From NCBI GenBank assembly GCA_009668975.1, contig SBEG01000006.1:1-64000 (forward strand): a stretch of 64,000 bases of DNA. Reading direction: 5' to 3'. Of this stretch, positions 48,501 through 57,899 are shown in pieces. The notes beneath the pieces are model-generated. The model ran no database searches and was not told the origin of the DNA. It saw nothing but the letters and a program-made list of their open reading frames with translations. This DNA comes from Deltaproteobacteria bacterium (GTDB taxonomy: Bacteria; Desulfobacterota; Desulfuromonadia; Geobacterales; Geobacteraceae). The translations under genes were made by a program, and so were the position numbers. How positions within the stretch are numbered: position 1 is the stretch's first letter; every line of letters begins with the position of its first letter.

Positions 48501-49589
48501 ATGAACCACACCGACAAACATGACCTGCTGAACGGCGTAAACGGCGGTGCCTACATCGCCTCATTCGCCTGTGTGGTGCCACCGTTCAGCGCTGATCAGG
48601 AGTTTTCCGCAGAGTTGGTACGAACGCACTATGCTTCGATGCTGAATGCCCGGTCACTGGGATTGATCAGGGCAACCTTTTCCCATCCCGGCATCCGTAA
48701 AAGGCATTTCGCGGTGGATGACCCGGCATCCATTATGGACGAATCAGCCGACCAGAAGATCGCCCGGTTCACCGAAAAATCCGTCGATCTCGCCGGCCAG
48801 GCCGTTACCAGGGCGCTGGACCAGGCCGGTGTAGGCATCCGGGACGTGACGGCTCTCGTCGTGAACACCTGTACCGGCTACATCTGCCCCGGCATATCGA
48901 CCTATCTTATTGAGCGGTTGGAGCTCCCCCGCAACACCCGGGTGTACGACCTGGTAGGGAGCGGCTGTGGGGGAGCGATTCCCAATCTCCAGCTTGCGGA
49001 ATCCCTGCTCAAGGCGAATGGCGGCGTGGTGGTGAGCGTAGCCGTTGAAATATGCAGTTCGGTTTTTCAGATGGGCAATGATCTGAGCCTGATCCTTTCG
49101 AATGCACTTTTCGGTGACGGCGCTGCGGCAGCAGTACTGGTGAGCAGACCGGCGGGCTTTGAGCTGGTCGCCTCGGCCGGGCGCTATGTGCCGGAGCAGC
49201 GCGATGCCATCCGCTTTGTTCACAAGCAGGGGCAGCTCCATAATCAGCTTTCTACGAAACTGCCGGACCTGGTCAATAAGGCAGCAGCAGAGGTGGTGGC
49301 GGATCTGCTGTCAACGCAGGGATTGCAGGTCAGCGACATCAGGCATTGGGCGTTTCATACCGGCGGCGAGAAGATAATCAACGCCGTGCGGGACGAAATC
49401 GGGGTCCCCGAGGAACAGCTCCGGGCGACACGCGCCATTCTGGAAAACTATGGCAACATGTCATCGCCAACGGTCTGGTTTGTCCTGGAGGAGATTCTGT
49501 GTAACGGTATTGCCGCGGGCGAGTGCTGCGTTATGGTCGCGTATGGCGCCGGTCTATCGGCCCATGCCTGCCTGCTGAGAAAAACCTGA
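48501..49589 (+). CDS. Type III polyketide synthase (chalcone/stilbene synthase family)
   Basis: Predicted to extend an acyl-CoA starter with malonyl-CoA and cyclise it, for example to a resorcinol or pyrone. 362 residues from the ATG at 48501 after AGGGGA. The full catalytic triad is present: Cys156 (GSGCGGAIP), His286 (AFHTGGEK) and Asn319 (GNMSSPTV), where plant chalcone synthase has Cys164, His303 and Asn336; GDGAAA is also there. FabH is the alternative, but GNMSS and the overall spacing favour a type III synthase. No FAD monooxygenase partner is nearby. It follows a radical SAM gene and ends nine bases from a convergent one. Confidence 0.87.
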   Translation: MNHTDKHDLLNGVNGGAYIASFACVVPPFSADQEFSAELVRTHYASMLNARSLGLIRATFSHPGIRKRHFAVDDPASIMDESADQKIARFTEKSVDLAGQAVTRALDQAGVGIRDVTALVVNTCTGYICPGISTYLIERLELPRNTRVYDLVGSGCGGAIPNLQLAESLLKANGGVVVSVAVEICSSVFQMGNDLSLILSNALFGDGAAAAVLVSRPAGFELVASAGRYVPEQRDAIRFVHKQGQLHNQLSTKLPDLVNKAAAEVVADLLSTQGLQVSDIRHWAFHTGGEKIINAVRDEIGVPEEQLRATRAILENYGNMSSPTVWFVLEEILCNGIAAGECCVMVAYGAGLSAHACLLRKT

Positions 49590-49598
49590 TGGCGGGTA

Positions 49599-51020
49599 TT
49601 ATACTCCCGCCAGTCGTAGCACACGCCTGATACGCGCGGTATGTCTCCACAGCGGCGGCTGCAAACCGAGTTTTTGGCAAATTCGATGAATGATTGGCAG
49701 CAGCGGGTGACCCAGTAACGCCATATTGATAAAGTTCAGCTGCTTTTTCATTGACCTTTTCAGTTCTTGGTCCACCCAGGCGGCGTCCACTTCCGGCGAA
49801 AAATAGAACACCGGAGCAAGCATCTCGTCAGCTGGACGTGTAAGCAGACCCTGTTTTCGTGCAATTGCTTCCAGCTCCGTTCCGGGGTAGATGCGTATGC
49901 CGGAATTAAAGAATGCCACGTCCTTGGGACGGATATGTTTTTCGGCAAATTGAAGTGTTTCCCGTACCGTTTCCGGCGTTTCTCCAGGCCCTCCGAACAG
50001 GAAAACCCAGGCACAGGGTATCCGGTGGCGGCCGACCACGGCGGCAGCATGATGCACGTCACGGCTGGTGAAACCCTTGCGCAGTCCCTGCAGCACCGCA
50101 TCGGAAGCGCTCTCGAGGGTAATGCCCATGCCCACAAATCCTGCCCGTTCCATGGCGGTCACGAGCGCATCGCTAAAGTCACGTGGATTCAGTTCCAGGC
50201 ACTGGAGCCGAGCGTTATGCTTGACCCGGGCCAAGGCTGCGCAGACCTCCATGGCATGCTCCAGCGGTGCATTGAACACACTGTCCACGAACTCGATATC
50301 CCGCAACCCGGCTGCAGCGAGTTGGGCCACGGAATCGACTATGCTGTCGGGACTCTTCAAGCGGCAACTGGTACCTTCAATCTTCGGGTAGGTGCAGTAG
50401 ACACAGTGGAACTCACAGCCGGTTTTTGTCTGGATCGGGACGGTCGCCATCTGAGAACGATAGGCCGGGATATTCAGCCAGCGATGGTAGTCGGGTGTCG
50501 GGCAGTTCGCCGAACACCCGGAATCGGCAGGGTTGTTGGAGGAAAAGACTCCATTTTCGATCGAGGCAACACCGGGTAGATCAGTGAAGCGCTCCTGGCG
50601 CGAAATGCGATCAAGGAGCTGTGGAAAGACCCGTTCCCCATCACCGACCAGGGCAATGCAATCGGGCACCAGGCGCAGGATCCGTTCAGGCATGGTCCCG
50701 AGCGCCGCCCCTCCCAGGATGATGGGGGCGCAGGTCATGGTGCGGACAAGCTTCACAATATTCGGCAGTTCATCCAGATAGAACATCGGATTGCGCATGT
50801 CAACATTATCTATGTTGCGGACCGAGAGGGCTACGACATCGGGCATAAAGCCGGTGATGGCCGATTCGATATCATGCCGGGCATCGTGGCTAAACATCAA
50901 ATCCAGGAGCAGAACGTTGTGGCCGGCACGTTCCGAAGCGTGGGCGACGATGCAGGCACCGATCGGCATCACAGGCATCGGCAGTTTATTCTGGTTTGTG
51001 CTGATGAGAAGAATTTTCAT
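49599..51020 (-). CDS. Second radical SAM protein with cobalamin-binding-like domain
   Basis: 473 residues. The cluster motif is C202-x3-C206-x2-C209 (GCEFHCVYC). The N-terminus MKILLISTNQN with a Rossmann-like B12-binding fold resembles the other radical SAM protein of this locus, but here too no DxHxxG is seen. C-terminal 60 residues are basic and may bind membrane or substrate (HTARIRRVLRLAGV at the end). It converges on the polyketide synthase gene with nine bases between. Could be a methylase, cyclase or oxidoreductase. Confidence 0.85.
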   Translation of the reverse strand: MKILLISTNQNKLPMPVMPIGACIVAHASERAGHNVLLLDLMFSHDARHDIESAITGFMPDVVALSVRNIDNVDMRNPMFYLDELPNIVKLVRTMTCAPIILGGAALGTMPERILRLVPDCIALVGDGERVFPQLLDRISRQERFTDLPGVASIENGVFSSNNPADSGCSANCPTPDYHRWLNIPAYRSQMATVPIQTKTGCEFHCVYCTYPKIEGTSCRLKSPDSIVDSVAQLAAAGLRDIEFVDSVFNAPLEHAMEVCAALARVKHNARLQCLELNPRDFSDALVTAMERAGFVGMGITLESASDAVLQGLRKGFTSRDVHHAAAVVGRHRIPCAWVFLFGGPGETPETVRETLQFAEKHIRPKDVAFFNSGIRIYPGTELEAIARKQGLLTRPADEMLAPVFYFSPEVDAAWVDQELKRSMKKQLNFINMALLGHPLLPIIHRICQKLGLQPPLWRHTARIRRVLRLAGV

Positions 51021-51555
51021 TGGCTGGGTAAAGTGTACACCCTTGCGGCACTATGTAAATGTCATGCACCTGAACAAGCGCCTGAGTGGACAGGGCCGAT
51101 TGCACTTCGAGCATGCTGCCGCTTTCTCGGAATGCACACCCCTTCCTGTAATACAAGGAAGGCAGCATTTGGGGAAAAATCAACTCAAAAAAAGAACAAC
51201 AGCGCCAAAGAGCCATACAAATCAAAAATTATAGACGTACGTTCAAATTTATCCGCACAGAAGTGCTTAAAAATTAAAAAGATATAATGGTATTTTGAAG
51301 TTTTTGATTTATTTTTTTATGTCATAATTATTCCAGCCCAACTTAAATTCCGCCGCAATTACTAAAGAGTACGTTGTCTACTCGACAGATTTCCAGCCCC
51401 CACCCAACCCGCTGAGGCTATACATGGGGGATGAAGGAGGGGGGTGTCGAGTAGTCAGGTTCCGAGTTAGTAAGTACAGATGCGGATAGAATTCATAAAG
51501 ACGAAATCCTCCTTTCCCACATAATCTTCCGCAAAATAACCGATAGGGGGGCTTA
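51021..51555. other. 535-base intergenic region before kaiC
   Basis: Divergent control region of the radical SAM gene (left) and the kai operon (right), AT-rich at 51220-51340. A hairpin CCTTCCT/AGGAAGG near 51144-51165 lies in the leader of the radical SAM gene. A TATAAT (complement of 51228-51233) could be its -10. No gene is seen. Confidence 0.45.
51378..51454. repeat. Inverted repeat in the kaiC leader region
   Basis: Perfect 10-base inverted repeat CTACTCGACA (51378-51387) and TGTCGAGTAG (51445-51454). The 57 bases between contain a C-rich stretch (CAGCCCCCACCC) and a G-rich stretch (GGAGGGGGG) that can also pair. It ends 101 bases before kaiC, so it may be an RNA structure, a small RNA or an operator. 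Confidence 0.6.
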
Positions 51556-53316
51556 ATGCCCAAACCGACCAAAAAAGTGAAACTTTCCACTGATATTCTG
51601 CAAAAAACTCCGACCGGGATTAAGGGACTGGACGAGATAACCGGCGGAGGCCTGCCCCAGGGACGCCCGACCCTAGTCTGCGGCGGCACTGGCTGCGGCA
51701 AGACACTACTGGCCATGGAATTCCTGGTGCGCGGGGCAATAAGGTTCGACGAACCGGGCGTTTTCATGTCGTTCGAGGAAAAGTCCGAAGAACTGACCAA
51801 AAACTTCGCCTCGCTGGGTTTCGACCTGGATGAACTGGCAACCTGCAAGAAAATTGCTCTCGACTTTGTGCACATCGAGCGGAGCGAAATCGAGGAGACC
51901 GGCGAGTACGACCTGGAAGGGCTTTTCGTCCGGCTCAATTACGCCATTGATAGTATCGGGGCCAAACGGATTGCACTCGACACCATCGAGACCCTTTTTT
52001 CCGGTTTTTCAAACGAAGTGATCCTGCGGGCGGAACTGAAGCGCCTGTTCCGTTTCCTGAAAGACAAGGGGATCACCGCCATCATCACCGGTGAGCAGGG
52101 GGAGCGCACACTGACCCGCTTCGGCCTTGAAGAATACGTGGCCGACTGCGTTATTTTCCTGAATCACAAGGTGGAGGAGCAAGTTGCCACGCGACGCTTA
52201 CGGATCGTCAAGTATCGCGGTTCGGCCCACGGTACCAACGAGTATCCGTTCCTGATCGACGAGTCGGGTTTTTCAGTCATGCCGATTTCCTCCCTTGGCC
52301 TCGACCACCCTGCCTCCAGCGAGCGAGTCTCCACCGGCGTGCCGCGTCTCGACACCATGCTGGGCGGGAAAGGCTACTACCGTGGCAGCAGCATCCTAGT
52401 TACCGGCACTGCCGGGACGGGGAAATCGAGCCTGGCCGCCCATTTCGTCGCCGCCGCCTGCCGGCGCGGCGAGCGCTGCCTCTATTTTGCCTTTGAAGAA
52501 TCCCAGAACCAGATCATCCGTAACATGCGCTCCATCGGCATCGATCTGGAGCAGTGGGTTAACAAAGGACTGCTTGAATTCCGCAACTCTCGCCCGACAC
52601 TGTACGGGTTGGAGATGCACCTGGTGACCATGCACAAGGCGATTGAAGTATTAAACCCGGCCATCGTTGTGGTCGATCCCATCTCCAACCTGGTCGCCGC
52701 GGCGAGCCTGACGGAGGTCAAGTCGATGCTCTCCCGGTTGATCGATTACCTGAAGATGAAGCAGATCACCACCTTCTGTACCGACTTGACCTCTGCCGCC
52801 GACAGCCTTGAGCGTACCGAGGTGGGGAACTCGTCGTTGGTGGACACCTGGCTGCTGCTGCAGGTATTGGAAGGAAGCGGCGAACGCAACCGCGGTCTTT
52901 ACATCCTCAAGTCACGCGGAATGAAGCATTCCAACCAGGTCAGGGAGTTTTGTCTGTCCGACAACGGCATCCAGCTCCGGGATGTTTACATCGGTCCCGG
53001 CGGGGTGCTGACCGGTGCCGGCAGGGTAGCCCAGGAGGCAAGGGAGAGGGTTGAGATTCTGGAGCGCAGCCAGGAGATTGAGCTCAAGCAGCGCGACATA
53101 GAGCGCAAGAAAGCGGCGATAGAGGCACAGATAACGGCGCTTCGCGTCGGCTTCGAGGCTGAGAAGGAAGATCTCGAGCGGGCAATTGCCATGGAAAAAT
53201 TGCACCAGGAAATCCTCGCCGAAGAGACCCGGGCAATGGCACGAACACGACAAGCAGATGAACTCCCTTCCATAAAAGGGAACTCCGCGAAACCCGGGAA
53301 GAGAGGCGGTAAATGA
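51556..53316 (+). CDS. kaiC: KaiC-like two-domain ATPase with C-terminal coiled coil
   Basis: Clock-type ATPase and autokinase, 586 residues. CI and CII domains are both complete: Walker A GGTGCGKT (43-50) and GTAGTGKS (284-291), with catalytic Glu pairs in MSFEEK and FAFEES. The phosphorylation region aligns with cyanobacterial KaiC: Thr421, Ser426 and Ser427 match T426, S431 and T432, so the last Thr is Ser. Beyond about residue 500 an 85-residue charged coiled coil replaces the KaiA-binding tail, as in KaiA-less systems such as Rhodobacter. The ATG has GGGGGG upstream. It overlaps kaiB by four bases. Confidence 0.93.
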   Translation: MPKPTKKVKLSTDILQKTPTGIKGLDEITGGGLPQGRPTLVCGGTGCGKTLLAMEFLVRGAIRFDEPGVFMSFEEKSEELTKNFASLGFDLDELATCKKIALDFVHIERSEIEETGEYDLEGLFVRLNYAIDSIGAKRIALDTIETLFSGFSNEVILRAELKRLFRFLKDKGITAIITGEQGERTLTRFGLEEYVADCVIFLNHKVEEQVATRRLRIVKYRGSAHGTNEYPFLIDESGFSVMPISSLGLDHPASSERVSTGVPRLDTMLGGKGYYRGSSILVTGTAGTGKSSLAAHFVAAACRRGERCLYFAFEESQNQIIRNMRSIGIDLEQWVNKGLLEFRNSRPTLYGLEMHLVTMHKAIEVLNPAIVVVDPISNLVAAASLTEVKSMLSRLIDYLKMKQITTFCTDLTSAADSLERTEVGNSSLVDTWLLLQVLEGSGERNRGLYILKSRGMKHSNQVREFCLSDNGIQLRDVYIGPGGVLTGAGRVAQEARERVEILERSQEIELKQRDIERKKAAIEAQITALRVGFEAEKEDLERAIAMEKLHQEILAEETRAMARTRQADELPSIKGNSAKPGKRGGK

Positions 53317-53645
53317 CGAGAGAGCCAAAGACCAGGTCGCCGCAGAAAAGCATGAAAGCACCGGTTGAAGAGCGCTGGCAGCTGCGGCTGTATGTCGCCG
53401 GCCAGTCGCCCAAATCCATTACCGCCTTCGCCAACCTTAAAAAGATCTGCGAAGAACATCTGGAAGGGAAATACAGTATCGAAGTGATCGACCTGCTCGT
53501 GAATCCGCAACTGGCTAAAGGAGATCAGATCCTGGCCTTGCCGACCCTGGTCCGCAAACTCCCGGAACCGGTCATGAAGATCATCGGCGACCTCTCCAAC
53601 ACCGACCGGGTATTGGTAGGGCTTGACATCAGATCACTACCGTAA
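53313..53645 (+). CDS. kaiB: KaiB-like protein, first copy
   Basis: 110 residues, thioredoxin-like KaiB family. The core [37 protein letters not shown] and [17 protein letters not shown] matches cyanobacterial KaiB closely over its whole length; about 20 extra residues precede it. In clocks, KaiB binds the KaiC CI ring after CII phosphorylation by switching fold. Translationally coupled to kaiC by ATGA. Confidence 0.93.
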   Translation: MTREPKTRSPQKSMKAPVEERWQLRLYVAGQSPKSITAFANLKKICEEHLEGKYSIEVIDLLVNPQLAKGDQILALPTLVRKLPEPVMKIIGDLSNTDRVLVGLDIRSLP

Positions 53646-53667
53646 CTGACCCTACATTCCATCCTGA

Positions 53668-53829
53668 AACGAGGAATTGACCCGCCTCAACCGCGTCATG
53701 GAGGGCCGCGAGCTCCGCATGATTGAATTGAAGAAGGAAGTCAACGAGCTCCGCATCCGGGTCGGCCAGTCGCCCCTCTATCCGCTCGAATTCGAGAAAT
53801 CTTACCTCCTGAAAAGGAAATTCCCATGA
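53668..53829 (+). pseudogene. Remnant of a sensor-kinase gene between the two kaiB copies
   Basis: An open frame of 53 codons, bounded upstream by a stop, reads NEELTRLNRVMEGRELRMIE and continues KKEVNELRIRVGQSPLYPLE. This resembles a linker or tail sequence common in PAS-type sensor kinases. Its stop overlaps the ATG of the second kaiB (ATGA), as an intact upstream gene would. The likeliest reading is that most of a kinase gene was deleted and only its 3' end stays. It could still be translated from TTG 53677 or ATG 53698 as a 43-50 residue peptide. Confidence 0.6.
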
Positions 53830-54164
53830 CCAAGAAACGTGATCAATCTGCGGTGGAGGCCCTGGAAGCCGCCAGTCGTGACGCAAAGGACCAGCACTAC
53901 ACCCTGCGGCTCTATGTGGCCGGCCTCACTCCGCGTTCGCAGGAGGCCATTCGCACCATCACTGCCATTTGTGAGGAACAACTGGAAGGGCGTTGCGACC
54001 TCGAGGTTATCGACATCTATCAGCATCCGGTACTGGCCAAGGGCGAGCAAATCATCGCCGCACCGACCCTGATCAAGAAGCTGCCGCTGCCGCTGCGTAA
54101 AATCATCGGCAACATGGCCGACAAGGAGAAGGTCCTGTTGGGTCTGGACCTGAGGAGCAAGTAA
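53826..54164 (+). CDS. KaiB-like protein, second copy
   Basis: 112 residues with the full KaiB core (LRLYVAGLTPRSQEA, IDIYQHPVLAKGEQIIAAPTL, KIIGNMADKEKVLLGLDL). By eye it is clearly divergent from the first copy, particularly in the N-terminal 25 residues and in DIYQHP versus DLLVNP, so this is not a recent duplication. It stops three bases before the hybrid kinase gene. Two KaiB proteins may compete for or bind different KaiC states. Confidence 0.92.
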   Translation: MTKKRDQSAVEALEAASRDAKDQHYTLRLYVAGLTPRSQEAIRTITAICEEQLEGRCDLEVIDIYQHPVLAKGEQIIAAPTLIKKLPLPLRKIIGNMADKEKVLLGLDLRSK

Positions 54165-54167
54165 CGC

Positions 54168-56150
54168 ATGAGCATCAAGTCGAACGAAGACACACGCGCC
54201 AAGGAAGAGTTGCTTGAGGAGATAGCAGCGCTGCGTGCCCGACTCGACGAAGCCGAACAGACCCTGTCAGCCATCTGCTCCGGCAATGTGGACGCCCTGG
54301 TAATCACCGGTCCTAATGGTGACCAGGTATTTTCTCTTACCGGAGCTGAGCGGGAGTACCGTCTCATCGTCGAGACGATGAACGAAGCTGCTCTGACAGT
54401 GGGCCTTGACGAGTCGATTCTCTTTTGCAACCAGCGTTTCTGCGACCTGGTGAACTGCTCCATGGCGGAGACCATCGGTCGTAAGTTCACCGTCTTTGTG
54501 GCCGCCGCCCAGCGCCTCCCTCTACGGAGGCTTCTGGCCGCCGCCCAGGCCGGCCCGGTACAGCGACGCCTCACTCTGCGGACCACCGGAGGCACCGCCG
54601 TGTCAGTCCAGATTGCAGCCAGTCTCCTCGTGACCGAAGTTAACACCAGCATCTGCCTGGTCGTGTCGGACCTGACCGAACTAGAGTTACAGGCCAGTTC
54701 GATCTGTGTCCTGCGTGAGCAGCAGCAGGCCCTGGAGGAAAGCCAGGCCGAACTGCAATCCGCCAACGCTTCCCTGCGAGAATCCCGGCGAGAAGCACTG
54801 AGCGTGGCGGAGGATGCCATAATTGCCCGCCGCTGTGCCGAGGAAACGAGCATCGAATTGCGGCGCGAAGCTGCCGAGCGCAAGCGGGCCGAGGATGCGC
54901 TGAAAAAACTAAACGAGGAGCTTGAAAAAAGGGTCGAGCAACGGACAGCGGAATTGTCGCAGACTGTATCAGCATTGCGGAGTGAGATGGAAGCACGCAA
55001 GCAGCTCGAACAGCAACTCCTGCATGCGCAGAAGATGGAATCCATAGGTCTTCTTGCCGGGGGTGTGGCACACGATTTCAATAACCTTCTCAGCGGCATC
55101 TCCGGCTTCGCGCAGATAATTCAAGATAGTACTCCTGCAAACGATGACCTGCAGGAAAATGTCGGTCAGATACTGGCGGGCGCCGAACGAGCTGCTGAGC
55201 TGGTCAGAAGCTTGCTCGCCTTCAGTCGAAAACAGATAATGAATCGAAAACTGGTGCATATCGACTCTATCATCGCCAGTGCCGTCAAATTTATTTGCAG
55301 GGTAATCGGAGAGGATATTGAAATTCGCGCCGTTTTTTCCGCCAAAAAGTTGCCGGTCATGGCCGATTTCTGTCAGATCGAACAGGTACTTATGAACCTG
55401 GCAACCAATGCCCGTGACGCCATGCCCCAGGGCGGCTGTCTGACTATCTCGACAATGGAGGTGGCGGTCAAACAAGGATCAGAGGCACTGTATGATCTTC
55501 CGCAACCCGGCAAATATGCCCGGGTAACCTGTAGGGATACCGGGGCAGGGATTGATCAAGAGGCAATGGAAAGGATTTTTGAGCCGTTTTATACAACCAA
55601 AGAGGTTGGCAAGGGAACCGGTCTCGGGCTGTCTATAATCTATGGCATCATCAAGCAGCATGAGGGTTCAATTCTGGTCAGCAGCGAACCCGGCAAAGGA
55701 ACGAGCTTCGATATATACCTGCCACTGAGTGATGGGCAAGTGGTCAGGGATGAAATGATAATCACTGCGCCGGTTGCCGGCGGCACGGAGACACTGCTGA
55801 TCGCCGAGGATGAAGAAATTGTCAGGTTTTTCTTGAAGAAAATTCTCGAGAAGGCCGGCTACAAAGTAATAGTTGCGGCTGATGGGGAAGAGGCTATGGC
55901 ACGCTTCAGGGAGCGCGATGATTTTTCCCTTGTACTGTCCGACGTGGTCATGCCCAGGAAAAACGGCAACGAACTCCTTGCCGAGATGAGAAAGGTAAAT
56001 CCCGGGATAAAGGTGCTTTTCATCAGCGGTTACACCGCTGATATCATCCAGAAAAGCGGCATAGTGGATGAGCACGTAGCATTTATCACGAAACCTATCT
56101 CGAGAAATAATTTATTGCAGAAGATACGGGAAGTGCTGGATAAGGAATGA
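54168..56150 (+). CDS. Hybrid histidine kinase of the kai operon
   Basis: Soluble kinase, 660 residues. After an N-terminal coiled coil (about 10-40) comes a PAS-type domain (about 65-185), then a long coiled coil rich in Glu, Arg and Ala (185-280). HisKA has [14 protein letters not shown], HATPase has DTGAGID and GTGLGLSIIYGI, and a C-terminal receiver has LSDVVMPRKNG. It is the natural output candidate of the Kai proteins, as kinases encoded with kaiBC in Legionella and Rhodopseudomonas. No membrane segment is seen. Confidence 0.9.
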   Translation: MSIKSNEDTRAKEELLEEIAALRARLDEAEQTLSAICSGNVDALVITGPNGDQVFSLTGAEREYRLIVETMNEAALTVGLDESILFCNQRFCDLVNCSMAETIGRKFTVFVAAAQRLPLRRLLAAAQAGPVQRRLTLRTTGGTAVSVQIAASLLVTEVNTSICLVVSDLTELELQASSICVLREQQQALEESQAELQSANASLRESRREALSVAEDAIIARRCAEETSIELRREAAERKRAEDALKKLNEELEKRVEQRTAELSQTVSALRSEMEARKQLEQQLLHAQKMESIGLLAGGVAHDFNNLLSGISGFAQIIQDSTPANDDLQENVGQILAGAERAAELVRSLLAFSRKQIMNRKLVHIDSIIASAVKFICRVIGEDIEIRAVFSAKKLPVMADFCQIEQVLMNLATNARDAMPQGGCLTISTMEVAVKQGSEALYDLPQPGKYARVTCRDTGAGIDQEAMERIFEPFYTTKEVGKGTGLGLSIIYGIIKQHEGSILVSSEPGKGTSFDIYLPLSDGQVVRDEMIITAPVAGGTETLLIAEDEEIVRFFLKKILEKAGYKVIVAADGEEAMARFRERDDFSLVLSDVVMPRKNGNELLAEMRKVNPGIKVLFISGYTADIIQKSGIVDEHVAFITKPISRNNLLQKIREVLDKE

Positions 56151-56210
56151 AATTCAGACTGAAATCCGCACTAGCATAATGAAAGAAGCCCCGTACTTTC
56201 AAGAGGTCGT

Positions 56211-57449
56211 ATGAAACTGTCAGTCGCCTCGAATTTCAAGCGCGATTTGCTTGCTGCCCTTGAAGGGTATCCGGTTACGGAGCTGTTCGGCAAACTTCCC
56301 TCTGACAGCATCGGTGGCGGCCGTGCTTCGTTCATGTTGTCTCCGCTTACCGTCGGACAACTCAGAGAACACATCAGATCGGCAGCAAAGCGGGGTATCG
56401 GCTTTAATTATCTCATCAACCCAGCCTGCATGGACAACAGGGAGTTCACCCGGCAGGGCCAGGTGGAACTGGAGCGGTTACTGGAGCTGGTTGAGGATTG
56501 CGGGGCAACAGCGGTGACCGTGTCGCTGCCGTTTCTGCTCTCGATCATAAAAAAGAGACACCCCAGGCTGAAGGTGCGGGTCGGGGTATACGCCCGGGTG
56601 GACAGTGTCGCCAAGGCAAAGTTCTGGGAGGATCAGGGTGCCGACTGCATCACCCTGGAGTCCATTTCGGTCAACCGTGATTTTGCCCTGCTCCAGGCGA
56701 TCAGGAGTGCGGTGAAACTGGAACTCCAGCTGATCGCCAACTCCAACTGCCTGCTGTTTTGCCCACTGTCGGGACAGCACATGGTCAACCTTTCCCACGC
56801 CTCACAGAAAGGCCACGCCAGTCGCGGCTTCATGATTGACTACTGCGCGCTGAAATGCTCCGCGGAGAAATTACGGGATCCCTCCAACTACCTTCGCTCG
56901 GAGTTCATCAGACCGGAAGATCTGAATACCTACCTGCAGATGGGTTATACCTCGTTCAAGATACTGGAACGAGGCGCGCCCACCTCCGTGATGGCACAGA
57001 GGGTCCGGGCCTATTCCGAGGGGAGCTTCGACGGGAACCTGCTGGAGCTGGTACAGCCCTATGGCTATAAGGACACGTCCGGTGTCGGGACCGGTTGGTC
57101 GGAAAACCTCTGGAGGTTTTTCAAGTATTTTTTCCGGCCCGGCACCGTCAACACTGCCGAGCTCCTGAAGCTGAAAAAGCTGGCCGAGAAACGCGGCCTG
57201 CTCTCTGCCATGGAATGGGATCCGGTGTATATCGACAACAGAAAACTCGACGGATTCCTTGCCGGCATGCAGGGGATCAACTGCCGGACAACCGATTGTT
57301 CAGCGTGCGGATACTGCGCTGCCTGGACGCAGAAGGCAGTCAAAGTTGACGAGAACTTCCAGTCGGAGATGCTGGCACTCTATTCGGAAGCCTTCGGGGC
57401 GTTCAATTCGGGCACGCTCTGGGGTATTGAAGCACGTTCAGCGGAGTAA
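56211..57449 (+). CDS. U32-family protein with two cysteine clusters
   Basis: 412 residues, related to the U32 family, of which UbiU/UbiV and RlhA are oxygen-independent hydroxylases and not proteases. Four Cys in the core, C180-x3-C184 (NCLLFC) and C212-x3-C216 (CALKC), suggest a [4Fe-4S] cluster. A second group near the C-terminus, C358-x4-C363-x2-C366-x2-C369, is extra to UbiU/V and could hold another. It is co-transcribed with the DUF2147 gene two bases on. Given the nearby polyketide synthase, hydroxylation of an aromatic ring is a reasonable guess, not shown. Confidence 0.78.
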   Translation: MKLSVASNFKRDLLAALEGYPVTELFGKLPSDSIGGGRASFMLSPLTVGQLREHIRSAAKRGIGFNYLINPACMDNREFTRQGQVELERLLELVEDCGATAVTVSLPFLLSIIKKRHPRLKVRVGVYARVDSVAKAKFWEDQGADCITLESISVNRDFALLQAIRSAVKLELQLIANSNCLLFCPLSGQHMVNLSHASQKGHASRGFMIDYCALKCSAEKLRDPSNYLRSEFIRPEDLNTYLQMGYTSFKILERGAPTSVMAQRVRAYSEGSFDGNLLELVQPYGYKDTSGVGTGWSENLWRFFKYFFRPGTVNTAELLKLKKLAEKRGLLSAMEWDPVYIDNRKLDGFLAGMQGINCRTTDCSACGYCAAWTQKAVKVDENFQSEMLALYSEAFGAFNSGTLWGIEARSAE

Positions 57450-57451
57450 CC

Positions 57452-57898
57452 ATGAAAGTTCTGAGCTTTTTCACCCAATTCCTGCTGCTGGCGACAGCCG
57501 CCTTCGGCGCCGGATCGGGTGACATTCTGGGAGAATGGAAAACCGAGATGGATGAGTCGAAGGTCGAAATTTTCCGCTGCGGAGAAAAGCTCTGCGGCAA
57601 GATCGTCTGGCTGAAAAACCCGCTCTATACCGATGGCAACGATGGACCGGTCGGCAGCCCGATACTTGATCGGAAAAATCCTGATCCGGCACGGAGAAGC
57701 CGCCCGCTGGTCGGTCTGCAGATAATGAACGGGTTCACTGCACAAGGTAACGACAGCTGGGGAAATGGTACCTGCTACGATCCGAAAAGCGGAAAGACCT
57801 ACCGGGGCAAAATGCATCTGGCATCACCAAAACGGCTGGAGCTGCGGGGGTATGTCGGCATCCCGCTTTTTGGGCGCACCTCGGTTTGGACCCGTTAA
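57452..57898 (+). CDS. DUF2147 domain protein, exported
   Basis: 148 residues with an N-terminal signal peptide (cleavage likely after AAFGA near 20). The DUF2147 pattern is clear: GEWKTEMDESKVEIFRCGE, LCGKIVWLKNP, and the GTCYDPKSGKTYRGKM block near 105, ending with LRGYVGIPLFGRTSVW. Function unknown; members are periplasmic beta-barrel-like small proteins. Its ribosome site (GGAG) is inside the end of the U32 gene. Ends one base from the convergent methyltransferase. Confidence 0.87.
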   Translation: MKVLSFFTQFLLLATAAFGAGSGDILGEWKTEMDESKVEIFRCGEKLCGKIVWLKNPLYTDGNDGPVGSPILDRKNPDPARRSRPLVGLQIMNGFTAQGNDSWGNGTCYDPKSGKTYRGKMHLASPKRLELRGYVGIPLFGRTSVWTR

Positions 57899-57899
57899 C

